Positions 37,974 through 48,547 of a stretch of DNA of 64,000 nucleotides are shown here, piece by piece (positions within the stretch are counted from its first letter, which is position 1; every line of letters begins with the position of its first letter). The DNA comes from DASXMT01 sp963755985 (GTDB lineage Bacteria; Actinomycetota; Acidimicrobiia; Acidimicrobiales; RAAP-2), in contig CAVWLO010000002.1 in NCBI GenBank assembly GCA_963755985.1, positions 310,001 through 374,000 on the forward strand, given 5' to 3'. A program made the position numbers and the translations under genes. Below the pieces are notes generated by a model. It saw nothing but the letters and a program-made list of their open reading frames with translations. It was not told the DNA's origin and made no database searches.

Positions 37974-38406
37974 AATGAGTCGCATGCTGTAGACCCGAAG
38001 CCGAGTGAGCTAGCCATGGGCAGGCTGAAGCAGGGGTAAGACCTTGTGGAGGGCCGAACCCACCCTGGTTGAAAACAGGGGGGATGACCTGTGGTTAGGG
38101 GTGAAAGGCCAATCAAACTCGGTGATAGCTGGTTCTCCCCGAAATGCATTTAGGTGCAGCGTTAGGCGTTCAGCATCGGAGGTAGAGCACTGAATGGGCT
38201 AGGGGGCCTACAAGCTTACTGACCCCAATCAAACTCCGAATGCCGATGCTCAAGAGCCTGGCAGTGAGACCACGAGGGATGAGCTTCGTTGGTCGAAAGG
38301 GAAACAGCCCAGACCGTCAGCTAAGGCCCCTAATTATTGACTAAGTGGAAAACGATGTGGGAACGCGAAGACAGCCAGGAGGTTGGCTCAGAAGCAGCCA
38401 TCCTTA

Positions 38407-38437
<31 letters not shown>

Positions 38438-39324
38438 GTCCTGCGCGGACAATGTAACGGGGCTCAAGTCAATAGCCGAAGCTACGGATTTCCATTCTGC
38501 TCAAGTGGCGACATCGCAAGATGTCGCAAGCGCTTGGGAGTTACAGAGTGGGAGTGGTAGGGGAGCGTCGATCTTGCTGAGAAGCGGGGGTGTGAACCCT
38601 CGTGGAGCGTGGTCGAGTGAGAATGTTGGTATGAGTAGCGAGAGAGGGGTGAGAAACCCCTCCGCCGTAAGCCCAAGGGTTCCTGGGGAAGGCTAATCCA
38701 CCCAGGGTAAGTCGGGAGCTAAGGCGAGGCCGAGAGGCGTAGTCGATGCACAACTGGTTGATATTCCAGTACCACCGTGTCCGCGCCAATTCCAATATGG
38801 GTGTCCTAAGGGGCTGTCTTTCGAGGCGAACCGACCGACCCCATGGCGGAAAGCGAAGGAGGGACGCAGGAGGGTAGGTGAACCCAGGCGTTGGTTGTCC
38901 TGGGGTAAGCGTGTAGGAGGAGGTCCAGGCAAATCCGGACTTCATTCACTCTGAGACGCGATGCCGAGCCGTAACAGGCGAAGTCACTGATCCCATGCTG
39001 CCGAGAAAAGCTTCTAGCGAGCTGGCACGGTGCCCGTACCCCAAACCGACACAGGTGGGCGGGTAGAGAATACCAAGGCGATCGGGAGAACTGTGGTTAA
39101 GGAACTCGGCAAAATACCTCCGTAACTTCGGGAGAAGGAGGGCCTCATTAGGATGACGGACTTAGCGTCCCGAGTCTGAAGGGGTCGCAGAGAATAGGGG
39201 AAAGCGACTGTTTACTAAAAACACAGGAGCGTGCGAAGTCGTAAGACGATGTATACGCTCTGACGCCTGCCCGGTGCCGGAAGGTTACGGGGAAGGGTTA
39301 GCCCTCGGGCGAAGCTCTGAACCT

Positions 39325-39359
<35 letters not shown>

Positions 39360-40160
39360 TTGTACTTTAACCTGGCCGTTATAAAACCCCGCTATATGCT
39401 GGAACATCCGAGTATCCGGTGGTACTCGCTCATGTCATACCCTCTTTGTAGGGTCTTGCTGTGGGCAGTGAAAATCCATCCGGTGCGGACAATCAGCAGG
39501 AAACTGCCGGTCCTTGCAAAGTGCTCGATCCCAACTGGATTGTTGGATTTGTGGACGGCGAAGGTTGCTTCTCTGTATCGGTGCATCGAAGTTCGATGAC
39601 GCACCGTCACGGAGGTTGGCAGCTTCAACCGGTCTTCCACGTCTACCAACACCAGGACCATCAAGAGGTACTCGAAGCGATGGTTTCGACCTTTGGCTGC
39701 GGGCGAGTTCGCCCGAAAGGCCCGAGGAGCAGGGTCTCGACCTTCGCGGTCGAGTCACTACGAGACCTGGAGACGGCGGTTCTGCCGTTCTTCGAGCAAC
39801 ACCTCCTTGTCGTCAAGCAACGCGACTTCCTCATCTTTGCCGCCATAGTGCGAGCGATGCGGAGAAAGGAGCATTTGACGAGGTCAGGGTTTGAGCAGCT
39901 AGTGCGCCTTGCCTATGGCATGAATGCCAACGGCAAGCAGCGGGCTAGGAACATTGGGCAAGTACTGGCAGGATCCTCAGAGACTGCACGCGAGGCTCCT
40001 CGATCGACGCCGCTTCAGTTCCCAACTGAGGTAGGCCGAACGAGGATGAAGATACAGTCCGACCCCCATGGCGACATGGGGAGCTAGGCAGAAATGACCT
40101 AGCCGCTTATTGACATGTCTTCAGACACTTGAGGATCTTCAATGAGTAGTAACAAAAGTG
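39360..40160 (+). mobile_element. Group I intron 1 in 23S rRNA helix 69 (site L1923)
   Basis: The 801-bp intron follows exon U1923 (E. coli numbering, counted by hand) and ends in G, as group I introns do. P1 is formed by exon ATAACGGT with the guide GCCGTTAT (39375-39382), giving the required U-G pair at the splice site. The core has AATCAGCAGG (39491-39500). P7 is GACTG (39982-39986) with CAGTC (40055-40059) inside the S-like element GAAGATACAGTCC. The site is the same as that of the Chlamydomonas intron cut by I-CeuI. Confidence 0.92.
39461..40087 (+). CDS. LAGLIDADG homing endonuclease, single motif, in 23S intron 1
   Basis: A 208-residue ORF inside the intron, reading from the core sequence through P7. 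The single LAGLIDADG-type motif is WIVGFVDGEGCFSV near residue 27. The second half reads AVLPFFEQHLLVVKQRDFLI and FAAIVRAMRRKEHLT. One motif implies a homodimer, as in I-CeuI and I-CreI. Known enzymes of this type cut intron-less 23S genes at the insertion site. Start GTG 39461 (ADNQQETAG is encoded by ribozyme core); a later start is possible. The frame is intact. Confidence 0.88.
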   Translation: MGSENPSGADNQQETAGPCKVLDPNWIVGFVDGEGCFSVSVHRSSMTHRHGGWQLQPVFHVYQHQDHQEVLEAMVSTFGCGRVRPKGPRSRVSTFAVESLRDLETAVLPFFEQHLLVVKQRDFLIFAAIVRAMRRKEHLTRSGFEQLVRLAYGMNANGKQRARNIGQVLAGSSETAREAPRSTPLQFPTEVGRTRMKIQSDPHGDMGS

Positions 40161-40215
<55 letters not shown>

Positions 40216-40473
40216 CGACTTTCCTACTGTCTCAACCACAGACCCGGCGAAATTGAAGTACGAGTAAAGATGCTCGTTAGCTGCATCAGGACGGAAAGAC
40301 CCCGTGGACCTTTACTACAGCTTGATGTTGAGTTTTAGTACATATTGTGTAGGATAGGTGGGAGACTTCGAAGCATTGGCGCTAGCCAGTGTGGAGTCAA
40401 CCTTGAAATACCACCCTTTATGTGCCGGAACCCTAACTTCGGTCCGTTATCCGGATCAGGGACAGCGTCAGGT

Positions 40474-40505
<32 letters not shown>

Positions 40506-40724
40506 ACGTAACGGAGGCGCCCAAAGGTTCCCTCAGGCTGGTTGGCAATCAGCCGTCGAGTGCAATGGCACAAGGGAGCTTGACTGCGAGACCTACAAGT
40601 CGAGCAGGTGCGAAAGCAGGGCATAGTGATCCAGCGGTTGCTTGTGGAAGCGCCGTTGCTCAACGGATAAAAGGTACCCCGGGGATAACAGGCTCATCTT
40701 CCCCAAGAGTCCATATCGACGGGA

Positions 40725-40770
<46 letters not shown>

Positions 40771-40771
40771 C

Positions 40772-40807
<36 letters not shown>

Positions 40808-40841
40808 TACGCGAGCTGGGTTTAGAACGTCGTGAGACAGT

Positions 40842-41587
40842 GAACTAACCGCGCTGTCTATAAACTTGGCTATATGCTGGAAACACCGTAAGAATCCTGC
40901 GCTACTCGCTCCTGAAAGGTCGTGATATACCCGCTACGTATGCTGTGGGCATGGACGTTGGGAGAAGTGAAAATGCGCCAGGTGCGGTCAATCAGCAGGA
41001 AAGGCTGGACGCATACGTCGCGGGTTTTGTAGACGGAGAGGGTTGCTTTCACGTGGCGATCCAACGGAACGCAAGCACAAGAGTTGGTTGGCAACTCGTG
41101 CCTGAGTTCCGAGTCAGTCAAAATGTCACTCGCATCGAGGCACTACACCTCGTGCGGAGACAGATCGGCTGTGGACTGCTACGGGAGAACCACCGCAACT
41201 CGCATGACAAGACATTTGTGCTTGTCGTGCGTAAGCGGACGGAGCTCCTTGAAAAGGTCATCCCCTTCTTCGAAAGAACCCATTAGTGAGTTGCAAGCGA
41301 GAAGAGTTCGCCACCTTCGTACACATAGTGCGTGGGATGCACGTCGGTGAACATCTTGTACCGGAAGGTTTCGAGCGGCTAGCCGCTGAAGCACTCCGAA
41401 TGAATGGTGAGGGTCGGTATCGCCGGCTGCACCTCGTTGACTCACAGTCCAGAATCCTCAGAGACCATATGCCAGGCACCCCTGCAAAATAGGGCGTGAA
41501 GATATGGTCCGATCTGCATGGCGACATGCAGAGCCAGGCAGAAATGCCCTGGCCCTCGACGCGAAAGCGCCGGTGGTAACAAGAATG
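40842..41587 (+). mobile_element. Group I intron 2 in 23S rRNA peptidyl-transferase region
   Basis: The 746-bp intron lies after GTGAGACAGT (about U2604 in E. coli numbering, counted by hand) and ends in G before TCGGTCCC. P1 pairs exon AGACAGT with guide GCTGTCT (40853-40859), with U-G at the splice site. The core has AATCAGCAGG (40990-40999). P7 is GACCATA (41463-41469) with TATGGTC (41503-41509) in GAAGATATGGTCC. It shares CTATATGCTGGAA, TACTCGCT and the core words with intron 1, so the two are relatives. The site is near, but not at, the I-CreI intron site L2593. Confidence 0.92.
40945..41492 (+). pseudogene. LAGLIDADG homing endonuclease in 23S intron 2, frameshifted
   Basis: The first frame (40945-41286) has AYVAGFVDGEGCFHVAIQR, the single LAGLIDADG motif, and runs to VIPFFERTH before a stop. 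The homologous continuation SCKREEFATFVHIVRGM is in another frame (to 41492). Comparison with intron 1 and the usual FF..NPL pattern suggests one A lost in the GAAAGAACCC run near 41270-41280. This may be true decay of the endonuclease or a sequencing indel; the intron core itself looks intact. Confidence 0.85.
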
Positions 41588-41718
41588 TCGGTCCCTATCC
41601 GATGCAGCCGTAGGAGATTTGAGGAAGGCTGTCCCTAGTACGAGAGGACCGGGACGGACGAAGCTCTCGTGTGTCAGTTGTCCTGCCAAGGGCACTGCTG
41701 ATTTGCGACCTTCGGGTG

Positions 41719-41750
<32 letters not shown>

Positions 41751-41990
41751 TCGTTCCTAGATGAGATCTCCCACAGGGTAAACCTGGTAAGGCCCGTGGC
41801 CAGACGACCACGTTGATAGGCCGGAAGTGTACGTGCGGCAACGCATTCAGCTGACCGGTACTAATCGGCCGAGGGCTTGGAAACTTGCTCGTGCTCGCTA
41901 TGGAACGCTCAGGGGTGACCGATGCCGGTCACGCCGGGCTCGCTTTGGACCCGCTCAAGTCCATTGCTCGAGCCTCGAGAGCGCACGATT

Positions 41991-42108
41991 TCCGGTGGCC
42001 ATGGCGGCGGAGAGACACCCGTTCCCATTCCGAACACGGCAGTTAAGCCCGCCAGCGCCGATGGTACTTGGGGGGTAGCCCCCTGGGAGAGTAGGACGCC
42101 GCCGGGAT
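41991..42108 (+). rRNA. rrf: 5S ribosomal RNA
   Basis: About 118 nt. The ends TCCGGTGGCC and GCCGCCGGGA form the terminal stem; ACCCGTTCCCATTCCGAACACGG-type loop sequence and the GGGTAGCCCCCTGGGAGAGTAGG segment are typical. It lies 108 bp after 23S. Confidence 0.96.
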
Positions 42109-42116
42109 TTCTCAGT

Positions 42117-42148
42117 ACAAAGCCCCCCGCTTCTGCGGGGGGCTTTGT
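42117..42148 (+). terminator. Intrinsic terminator of the rRNA operon
   Basis: A perfect 14-bp stem, ACAAAGCCCCCCGC and its complement, with loop TTCT, sits 8 bp after 5S. The 3' arm ends CTTTGT, giving a short U-rich end. Confidence 0.92.
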
Positions 42149-42279
42149 CGTATCCAGAGTTCGTCGTATCCAGAGTTCGTAGTCGTCTTCAGGGTGCGTC
42201 TTTCGGGTTGGTCAAGAAGCCGATAGGCCTGAGGCGCTTACGAGGACCCGTGGCTGCAGGCCTGGATCGACCCGTTGAC

Positions 42280-44075
42280 TACACTCCTGTTTCATGGCCC
42301 CTCGAACTCCGTCTGGTTCTCCGCGCCCGCGTGGAACCGGGGGTTCCGACAGCCGAGGACAGGGTTCAAAACAGGGACGCCTTTCGGGCAGTGGCCAGAG
42401 TGGGGTTCGCCGCGGTAGCGAAGGGGCAGGTCAGGGGGGCCGAGACGGTCGGAGCGGCCAGCGAGCAGCCACGGGTCGCCCCACCAGTCAAGGGCGACCG
42501 ACCGGGCAGCGCGGCCAGGCGGGCGCACAGCGTTCGGATGCTGGCGATCGATCAGGACGTCCAGCGAGCGGTTCTGGAAGACCATCCAGCGGATCCGGTC
42601 GTTCAGCCGCGCGGCCGCAGCGCGGCGACAGCTCGCGGCCGAGCCGACCAGCGGCGCGGCCGCAGAGAAGTGACAGCTCCGGCTCGAGCCGGCCAGCGGC
42701 ACGATCGCAGCGTGGCGACAGCTCACGGCCGAGCCGTCCGGCAGCAAGGCCGCAGAGAAGCGACGGCACAGCATCGGCCCGCCCAGGATCGCCATCAGGC
42801 CGCCCAGCCGCGCGCTCCCAGGGTCGGGACGGCACCGCATCGGCCCGACCGGCGGCGCGCCCGCCGTGGCAAGACGGCACCGCATCAGGCCGGCCGGCCG
42901 GAGGGCCTGGTCGAACCGCTCGCCCCGATGGGGATTCGGCCAGGACGAGCCGCCCGGGCTCCGGCAGTCGAGGGGGACAGGGCAGCCAGGGTCAGCAGGG
43001 CAGACCGGGCAGCCAGAGCCGCCAGGGCAGACCGGGCAGCACGAGCGGGGGCAGGCAGAGCAGGGGTGGCGCGAGCAGTGGCGGCCCCAGGCCGGCGCGC
43101 CAAGGCAGCCGTGACCCAGAGCGCCGTCCCTACGAGGACCGGTCCTCGGTGGTCCGTAAGGGTTGGGGGAGCGTCGCACGCCGGGGTGCCAGCACCGTGC
43201 GCGACGGGACGGAAGGGCATGGCGCCGGCACCGACGAGGACACGCCTGAGGGGCGCCGGCAGCGCCGGACGCGCGCGGACGCCTTCGAACCCGAGCGGTG
43301 GGAGGAGGCAGACCGGCGCCCGGCCCGGCGGACGACCGAGCCGCGATCACCGTCCCACCTTCCCGTTCCGGTCGCCGCCCCGGCCGACCTCCCAGCCGAC
43401 ATCGCCAACGAGTTGGCCTCTGCTGCCGGCCCGGACTGGAGCACCCTCCGGCCCCGGGTCAGCGAGCGGATGGCCGCGGGCATCGGTGCCTACGAGCGGG
43501 AGCGGTACCGGGATGCCTCCCGGATCCTGAAGACGGTGGTCGACGCGGTTCCCAACGCGCCCTCGGTCCGGGAGCTGGTTGCGCTCAGCCAGTACCAGTT
43601 GGGCTTTTGGAAGGCGGCACTGCCCAACCTGGAGGCCTTCGCCGCCCTGACCGGCTCGGTCGACATGCACCCGGTGCGGATGGACTGCCACCGGGCCCTC
43701 GGCCGGCCCAAGAAGGTGGAGGCGCTGTGGGACGAGCTACGGCGTGGGTCACCCGACCCCGAGGTGCTGACCGAGGGCCGCCTGGTCCTCGCCGGCACCC
43801 GGGCCGACAACGGGGACCTGACCGGGGCCATCGACCTCCTGCTCGAGGCCGGCGCGGGCCGCCTGGTCCGGAACCCGGCCGAACGCCACCTCCGCCAGTG
43901 GTACGTGCTGGCCGATCTGACCGAGCGTTCGGGTGACCTGCCGCGGGCCCGGGAGCTCTTCTTGCGGATCGCCGCCGTCGACCCGGACGCCTACGACGTG
44001 GCCGACCGGCTCGAGTCCCTGGGACCGCCCACCCGGTCCCGGCGCAGGCCGAAGGGGCCACGTCGCGCCCATTAG
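42280..44075 (+). CDS. Large Arg/Ser/Gly-rich TPR protein (ATG at 42294)
   Basis: A 593-residue protein; coding starts at ATG 42294, eight bases after a TACACT hexamer (42280-42285), so it is probably leaderless. Residues 1-330 are disordered and basic, with repeats such as RPAARPQRSDSS and QRGDSSRPSRPAA. Residues about 370-590 are helical and TPR-like: AYERERYRDASRILKTVVDA, ALSQYQLGFWKAALPNLEAF, LADLTERSGDLPRARELFLR. A TPR protein occurs near tyrS-tlyA in other actinobacteria, but identity with it is not shown. The basic tail and the position beside rrn suggest RNA or ribosome binding (inference). Confidence 0.75.
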
Positions 44076-45135
44076 GCTCGCGCTCATGGACATCGAAAAA
44101 CTGCTCGGCGACGAGGCCGACTCGCTGTTGAACCACAAGGCCACGGCGTTCCCGGCTGAGAACCTGATCCACCCGGGCCCCGACCACCTCGACCGCGTGT
44201 TCGGTGAGTCCGACCGCTCGACCACCGTCGTCCGCAACCTGGCCACGATGTACGGCACCGGGCGCCTCGCCGGTACCGGCTATCTGTCCATCCTCCCGGT
44301 CGATCAGGGCATCGAGCACTCGGCCGCGGCCAGCTTCGCCAAGAACCCGGCATACTTCGATCCGGCCCGGCTGGTCGACCTGGCCATCGCGGCCGACTGC
44401 AGCGCCATCGCCACCACCCTCGGCGGGTTGGGCATCGTCTCCCGCCGGTACGCCGAGCGGATGCCCTTCATCGTCAAGCTGAATCACAACGATTTCCTCA
44501 ACTACCCCAACACCTACGACCAGACCATGTTCGGCTCGGCCCAGCAGGCCGCCGACCTCGGGGCCATCGGGGTGGGCGCGACCATCTACTTCGGGTCCGA
44601 GCACGCCGACCGGCAGATCGGCGAGGTGTCCCGGATGTTCGCCGAAGCCCATCGGCTGGGCATGTTCACCGTCCTGTGGTGCTACCTGCGCAATCCTGCG
44701 TTCAAAAAGGACGGCGTCGACTACCACCTGTCGGCCGACCTCACCGGTCAGGCCAACCACATCGGGGTGACCATCGAGGCCGACATCATCAAGCAGAAGC
44801 AGCCCGAGAACAATGGGGGCTACAACGCCCTCTCCTTCGGCAAGACCGACCCGCTGGTCTACTCCAAGCTGACGACCGACCACCCGATTGACCTCACCCG
44901 GTGGCAGGTGGCCAACTGCTACGCCGGGCGCATCGGCCTCATCAACTCGGGCGGCGAGTCCAAGGGCGACGACGACCTGGCCCAGGCGGTCCGGACCGCG
45001 GTGATCAACAAGCGGGCCGGTGGGGCCGGCCTCATCGTCGGTCGGAAGTCCTTCCAGCGGCCAACCGACGAGGGAGCCGCCCTCATCCACACCATTCAGG
45101 ACGTCTACCTGGACGAATCGATCACCATCGCCTGA
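44073..45135 (+). CDS. fbaB: Class I fructose-bisphosphate aldolase, DhnA/FbaB type (ATG at 44086)
   Basis: Schiff-base aldolase of glycolysis and gluconeogenesis. Coding starts at ATG 44086, seven bases after TAGGCT (44073-44078), a leaderless arrangement. Motifs: LSILPVDQGIEHSAAASFAK, IVKLNHNDFLNYP, GAIGVGATIYFGSE and the catalytic lysine region GGAGLIVGRKSFQRP. At 349 residues it matches the longer bacterial FbaB-like enzymes. It lies 10 bp after the TPR gene and has its own promoter. Confidence 0.9.
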
Positions 45136-45542
45136 ACCGCCACCGCCCGTCGCCTGAGCCGCCACCGCGCTGTCTCCCGTACGTGCGGGTGGCCGTCTCC
45201 CGTACACGGAGTGGTTGTCCCCGAAACACGGGGTGGTTGTCTCCCGTGCAGAGCGGTGACCGGGGGGTCACCACCGTGCCGCCGATGCCGGTGGTCCGGG
45301 GGTCGCCACCGTGTGGCCGCTGGCGGCGGCTACCGTACTGCCGGGAGCTCGTCGGAGCTCCGACGAAACATGCCCGAAACGTTCCGGAAACACGATCGCT
45401 GCCCTGGAATCGGGGCGGCGTTAGAGTGGGAGCGTGAGCGTGGATCCGGGGTAGACAGAATTTCACACAGGAAATCCACGCACCGTCAGCGTCGAGCGTC
45501 AGACCGGCGACTGCTCACGGCAGAACAACCAGAGGAGCACGG
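45136..45542 (+). other. 407-bp spacer with short repeats before korA
   Basis: No convincing gene. Degenerate repeats of GGTGGTTGTCTCCCGT type run from about 45165 to 45260. TTAGAGT at 45421-45427 could be a -10 for korA, with an untranslated leader of about 110 nt; AGAGGAG at 45532-45538 is its ribosome site. Confidence 0.6.
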
Positions 45543-47507
45543 GTGTCCGACACCACGATCAACGAGCCATCCCCTCAACTACTCGACCGCGTAGTTATTC
45601 GCTTCGCCGGCGACTCGGGGGACGGCATGCAGCTGGCCGGAGACCGCTTCACCACGTCATCGGCCCTGTTCGGGAACGACCTGGCCACATTTCCGGACTT
45701 CCCGGCCGAGATCCGGGCCCCGGCCGGGACCCTGGCCGGCGTCTCCGCCTTCCAGGTCCACATCTCCGATCATGACATCCTGACTCCGGGCGACGACCCC
45801 AACGTGCTGGTGGCCATGAACCCGGCGGCGCTCAAGGCGAACACGGCCACCCTGCCCCCCGGGGCGACCCTCATCGTCAACGTCGATGCATTCGACGAGC
45901 GGAACCTGACCAAAGCGGGTTACGAGGCCAATCCGCTGGGGGATGGCACCCTCTCGGCCTACACGGTCTACGAGGTCCCCATGACCTCGATCACCACCGA
46001 GGTGTGCAAGGAAGCCGGGGTGAAGCCGCGGGACGCCGAGCGGTCCAAGAACTTCTTCGCCCTCGGCCTCATCAGCTGGCTCTACACCCGCCCGACCGAG
46101 CCCACCGAGGAATGGATCGAGAAGCGCTTCGCATCCAAGCCCATGGTGAAAGAGGCCAACCTCCGCGCCTTCAAGGCCGGCTTCCACTTCGGCGAGACCG
46201 CGGAGCTGTTCGAGTCCTCCTACGAGGTCCGCCCGGCCGAGCTCGAGCCGGGGGAGTACGTCAACATCACCGGGAACACCGCGGCGGCCTGGGGCCTCAT
46301 CGCCGCGGCAACGCAGAGCGGGCTGCCCCTCTTCCTCGGCACCTACCCGATCACCCCGGCCTCGGACATCCTCCACGAGCTGTCCAAGCACAAGCAGTTC
46401 GGTGTCCGCACCTTCCAGGCCGAAGACGAGATCGCCGGAGTGGGAGCGGCCCTCGGTGCCGCCTTCGGAGGCGCACTCGGCGTGACTACCACCTCGGGCC
46501 CCGGGGTCGACCTCAAGGCTGAGACGGTCGGATTGGCCATCAGCCTGGAGCTGCCGCTCGTGGTCATCGACATCCAGCGCGGTGGCCCCTCTACCGGCCT
46601 GCCCACCAAAACCGAGCAGGCCGACCTCTTGCACGCCATGTACGGGCGTCACGGCGAGGCGCCCCTGCCCATCGTGGCCGCCATGACACCCTCCCACTGC
46701 TTCGAGGCCACCATCGAGGCCGTGCGGTTAGCGGTGAAGTACCGCACCCCGGTGATGCTGCTGTCGGACGGGTACCTGGCCAACGGCACTGAGCCGTGGC
46801 GCCTCCCCGACCTCGAGGACCTCCCCGAGATCAACCCCGGCTTCGCCACCGCTCCGAACCACACCGGACCGGACGGCGAGGAGGTGTTCTGGCCCTACAT
46901 CCGGGATGAGGAGACGTTGGCCCGGCCGTGGGCGCCCCCCGGTGTCCCCGGGCTCGAGCACCGGATCGGCGGTCTGGAGAAGGCCGACGGTAGCGGCAAC
47001 GTAGCCTACGACGGCGCCAACCACGAGCGGATGAGCCGTCTACGGGCGGCGCGGATCGCCGGCATCGCCAACGACATTCCGCTGCTCGAGGTGGACGACG
47101 TCGACGCCGATGCCCGGGTGCTGGTGGTCGGCTGGGGGTCGACGTACGGAGCCATCGCCGCCGGGGTCAGGCGGATTCGAGCCCGCGGCCAGAAGGTGGC
47201 CCACGCCCATCTGGTCCACCTCAACCCGTTCCCGTCGAATCTGGAAGCGGTGCTCGCCTCCTACGACAAGATCCTGGTACCCGAGGTCAACCTCGGCCAG
47301 CTCAACAAGCTGTTGCGCGCCGAGTTCCTGGTCGATGCGGTTTCGTTCACCAAGCTGCAGGGCCTGCCCTTCCGGGCCGCCGAGATCGAGGCGGCCATCC
47401 TGCAACAGATCGGCCACGTCGCCGACGGCCTCGAGCCGCCGGACGAGCCGGACGCCGTGGGGGCCGGGGCGGCGGAGAGAGCGGGAAATGGAAAGGTGGC
47501 TGACTGA
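45543..47507 (+). CDS. korA: 2-oxoacid:ferredoxin oxidoreductase alpha subunit (fused gamma-alpha)
   Basis: Part of an oxygen-tolerant KorAB-type enzyme that oxidatively decarboxylates 2-oxoglutarate to succinyl-CoA using ferredoxin. The N-terminal 190 residues are the gamma domain (VIRFAGDSGDGMQLAGDRF, ADFPAEIRAPAGT-like). The alpha domain starts near residue 235 with NITGNTAAAWGLIAAATQSG, then TYPITPASDILHELSKHK and QAEDEIAGVGAALGAAFGG. Length 654 residues. GTG 45543 is preceded by AGAGGAG. ATGA overlap with korB. Confidence 0.93.
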   Translation: MSDTTINEPSPQLLDRVVIRFAGDSGDGMQLAGDRFTTSSALFGNDLATFPDFPAEIRAPAGTLAGVSAFQVHISDHDILTPGDDPNVLVAMNPAALKANTATLPPGATLIVNVDAFDERNLTKAGYEANPLGDGTLSAYTVYEVPMTSITTEVCKEAGVKPRDAERSKNFFALGLISWLYTRPTEPTEEWIEKRFASKPMVKEANLRAFKAGFHFGETAELFESSYEVRPAELEPGEYVNITGNTAAAWGLIAAATQSGLPLFLGTYPITPASDILHELSKHKQFGVRTFQAEDEIAGVGAALGAAFGGALGVTTTSGPGVDLKAETVGLAISLELPLVVIDIQRGGPSTGLPTKTEQADLLHAMYGRHGEAPLPIVAAMTPSHCFEATIEAVRLAVKYRTPVMLLSDGYLANGTEPWRLPDLEDLPEINPGFATAPNHTGPDGEEVFWPYIRDEETLARPWAPPGVPGLEHRIGGLEKADGSGNVAYDGANHERMSRLRAARIAGIANDIPLLEVDDVDADARVLVVGWGSTYGAIAAGVRRIRARGQKVAHAHLVHLNPFPSNLEAVLASYDKILVPEVNLGQLNKLLRAEFLVDAVSFTKLQGLPFRAAEIEAAILQQIGHVADGLEPPDEPDAVGAGAAERAGNGKVAD

Positions 47508-48541
47508 TGACCGATGTAGCCGATGCCGTGGCCGTGCCGGAGACGTCCCGAAAGGACTGGTCGTCGGACCAGGAAGTGCGCTGGTGCCCGGGCTGTGGGG
47601 ACTACTCCATCCTGGCCGCCGTGCAGATGTTGCTCCCCGACCTCGGCGTGCGCCGCGAGAGCACGGTGTTCCTGTCGGGGATCGGCTGTGCCGCTCGCTT
47701 CCCCTACTACATGAACACCTACGGGATGCACTCGATCCACGGCCGGGCGCCGGCCATCGCCACCGGTTTGGCCACCACCCGGCCCGACCTCGACGTGTGG
47801 GTGGTCACCGGTGACGGCGACTCGCTCTCCATCGGCGGCAACCACCTGATCCATGCACTGCGCCGGAACGTCAACCTCACGATCCTGTTGTTCAACAACC
47901 AGATCTACGGCTTGACCAAGGGCCAGTACTCGCCCACCTCGGAAGTGGCCAAGGTGACCAAGTCGACGCCATTCGGGTCCCTCGAGCAGCCGTTCAACCC
48001 GCTCAGCCTGGCCCTCGGGGCCGAGGCCACCTTTGTGGCCCGCACCCATGACATGGACCGCAAGCACATGATGGAGACGTTCCGTCGTGCCCACCAGCAC
48101 CGGGGTGCCTCTTTCGTCGAGATCTACCAGAACTGCAACGTCTTCAACGACGGCGCCTTTGCCCAGATCACCGGCAAGGACAACCGAGCCAACATGCTGA
48201 TCCCGCTGAGCCACGGTGAGCCGATCCGCTTCGGGGCCGAGGGTGAGCACGGCGTGGTCCTGCACCCCGACGGCTCTCTCGAGGTCGTCTCGGTGGCCGA
48301 CGTGGGCGAGTCGGCCCTGCTGGTCCACGATGAGCACCAGGACAGCCCCGGCCTGGCCTTCCAGCTGAGCCGGCTGTCGAGAGGCCCGTACGAGCCGACA
48401 CCGATCGGCGTCTTCCGGGACGTGGATCGTCCTGACTACGGCTCGTCGATGAACCGCCAGCTCGACGAGGCGGTGGAGAAGAAGGGGACCGGTGACGTGG
48501 CTGCCCTGCTCCGCTCGGGCTCGTCCTGGACGGTGTCGTAG
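47507..48541 (+). CDS. korB: 2-oxoacid:ferredoxin oxidoreductase beta subunit
   Basis: Thiamine-pyrophosphate-binding catalytic partner of KorA. The N-terminal WCPGCGDYSILAAVQ binds the iron-sulfur cluster and TPP region. The TPP motif is VVTGDGDSLSIGGNHLIHAL, followed by LLFNNQIYGLTKGQYSPTS. At 344 residues it is typical. It is fully coupled to korA. The end is 6 bp from the convergent DUF1015 gene. Confidence 0.95.
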   Translation: MTDVADAVAVPETSRKDWSSDQEVRWCPGCGDYSILAAVQMLLPDLGVRRESTVFLSGIGCAARFPYYMNTYGMHSIHGRAPAIATGLATTRPDLDVWVVTGDGDSLSIGGNHLIHALRRNVNLTILLFNNQIYGLTKGQYSPTSEVAKVTKSTPFGSLEQPFNPLSLALGAEATFVARTHDMDRKHMMETFRRAHQHRGASFVEIYQNCNVFNDGAFAQITGKDNRANMLIPLSHGEPIRFGAEGEHGVVLHPDGSLEVVSVADVGESALLVHDEHQDSPGLAFQLSRLSRGPYEPTPIGVFRDVDRPDYGSSMNRQLDEAVEKKGTGDVAALLRSGSSWTVS

Positions 48542-48547
48542 CCGCTC

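Noticed and set aside
42145..43530. 461-residue plus-strand frame starting in the rRNA terminator
   Set aside because: It is a second frame of the repetitive TPR gene; only the 42294 frame has the TPR-like C-terminus and the leaderless start.
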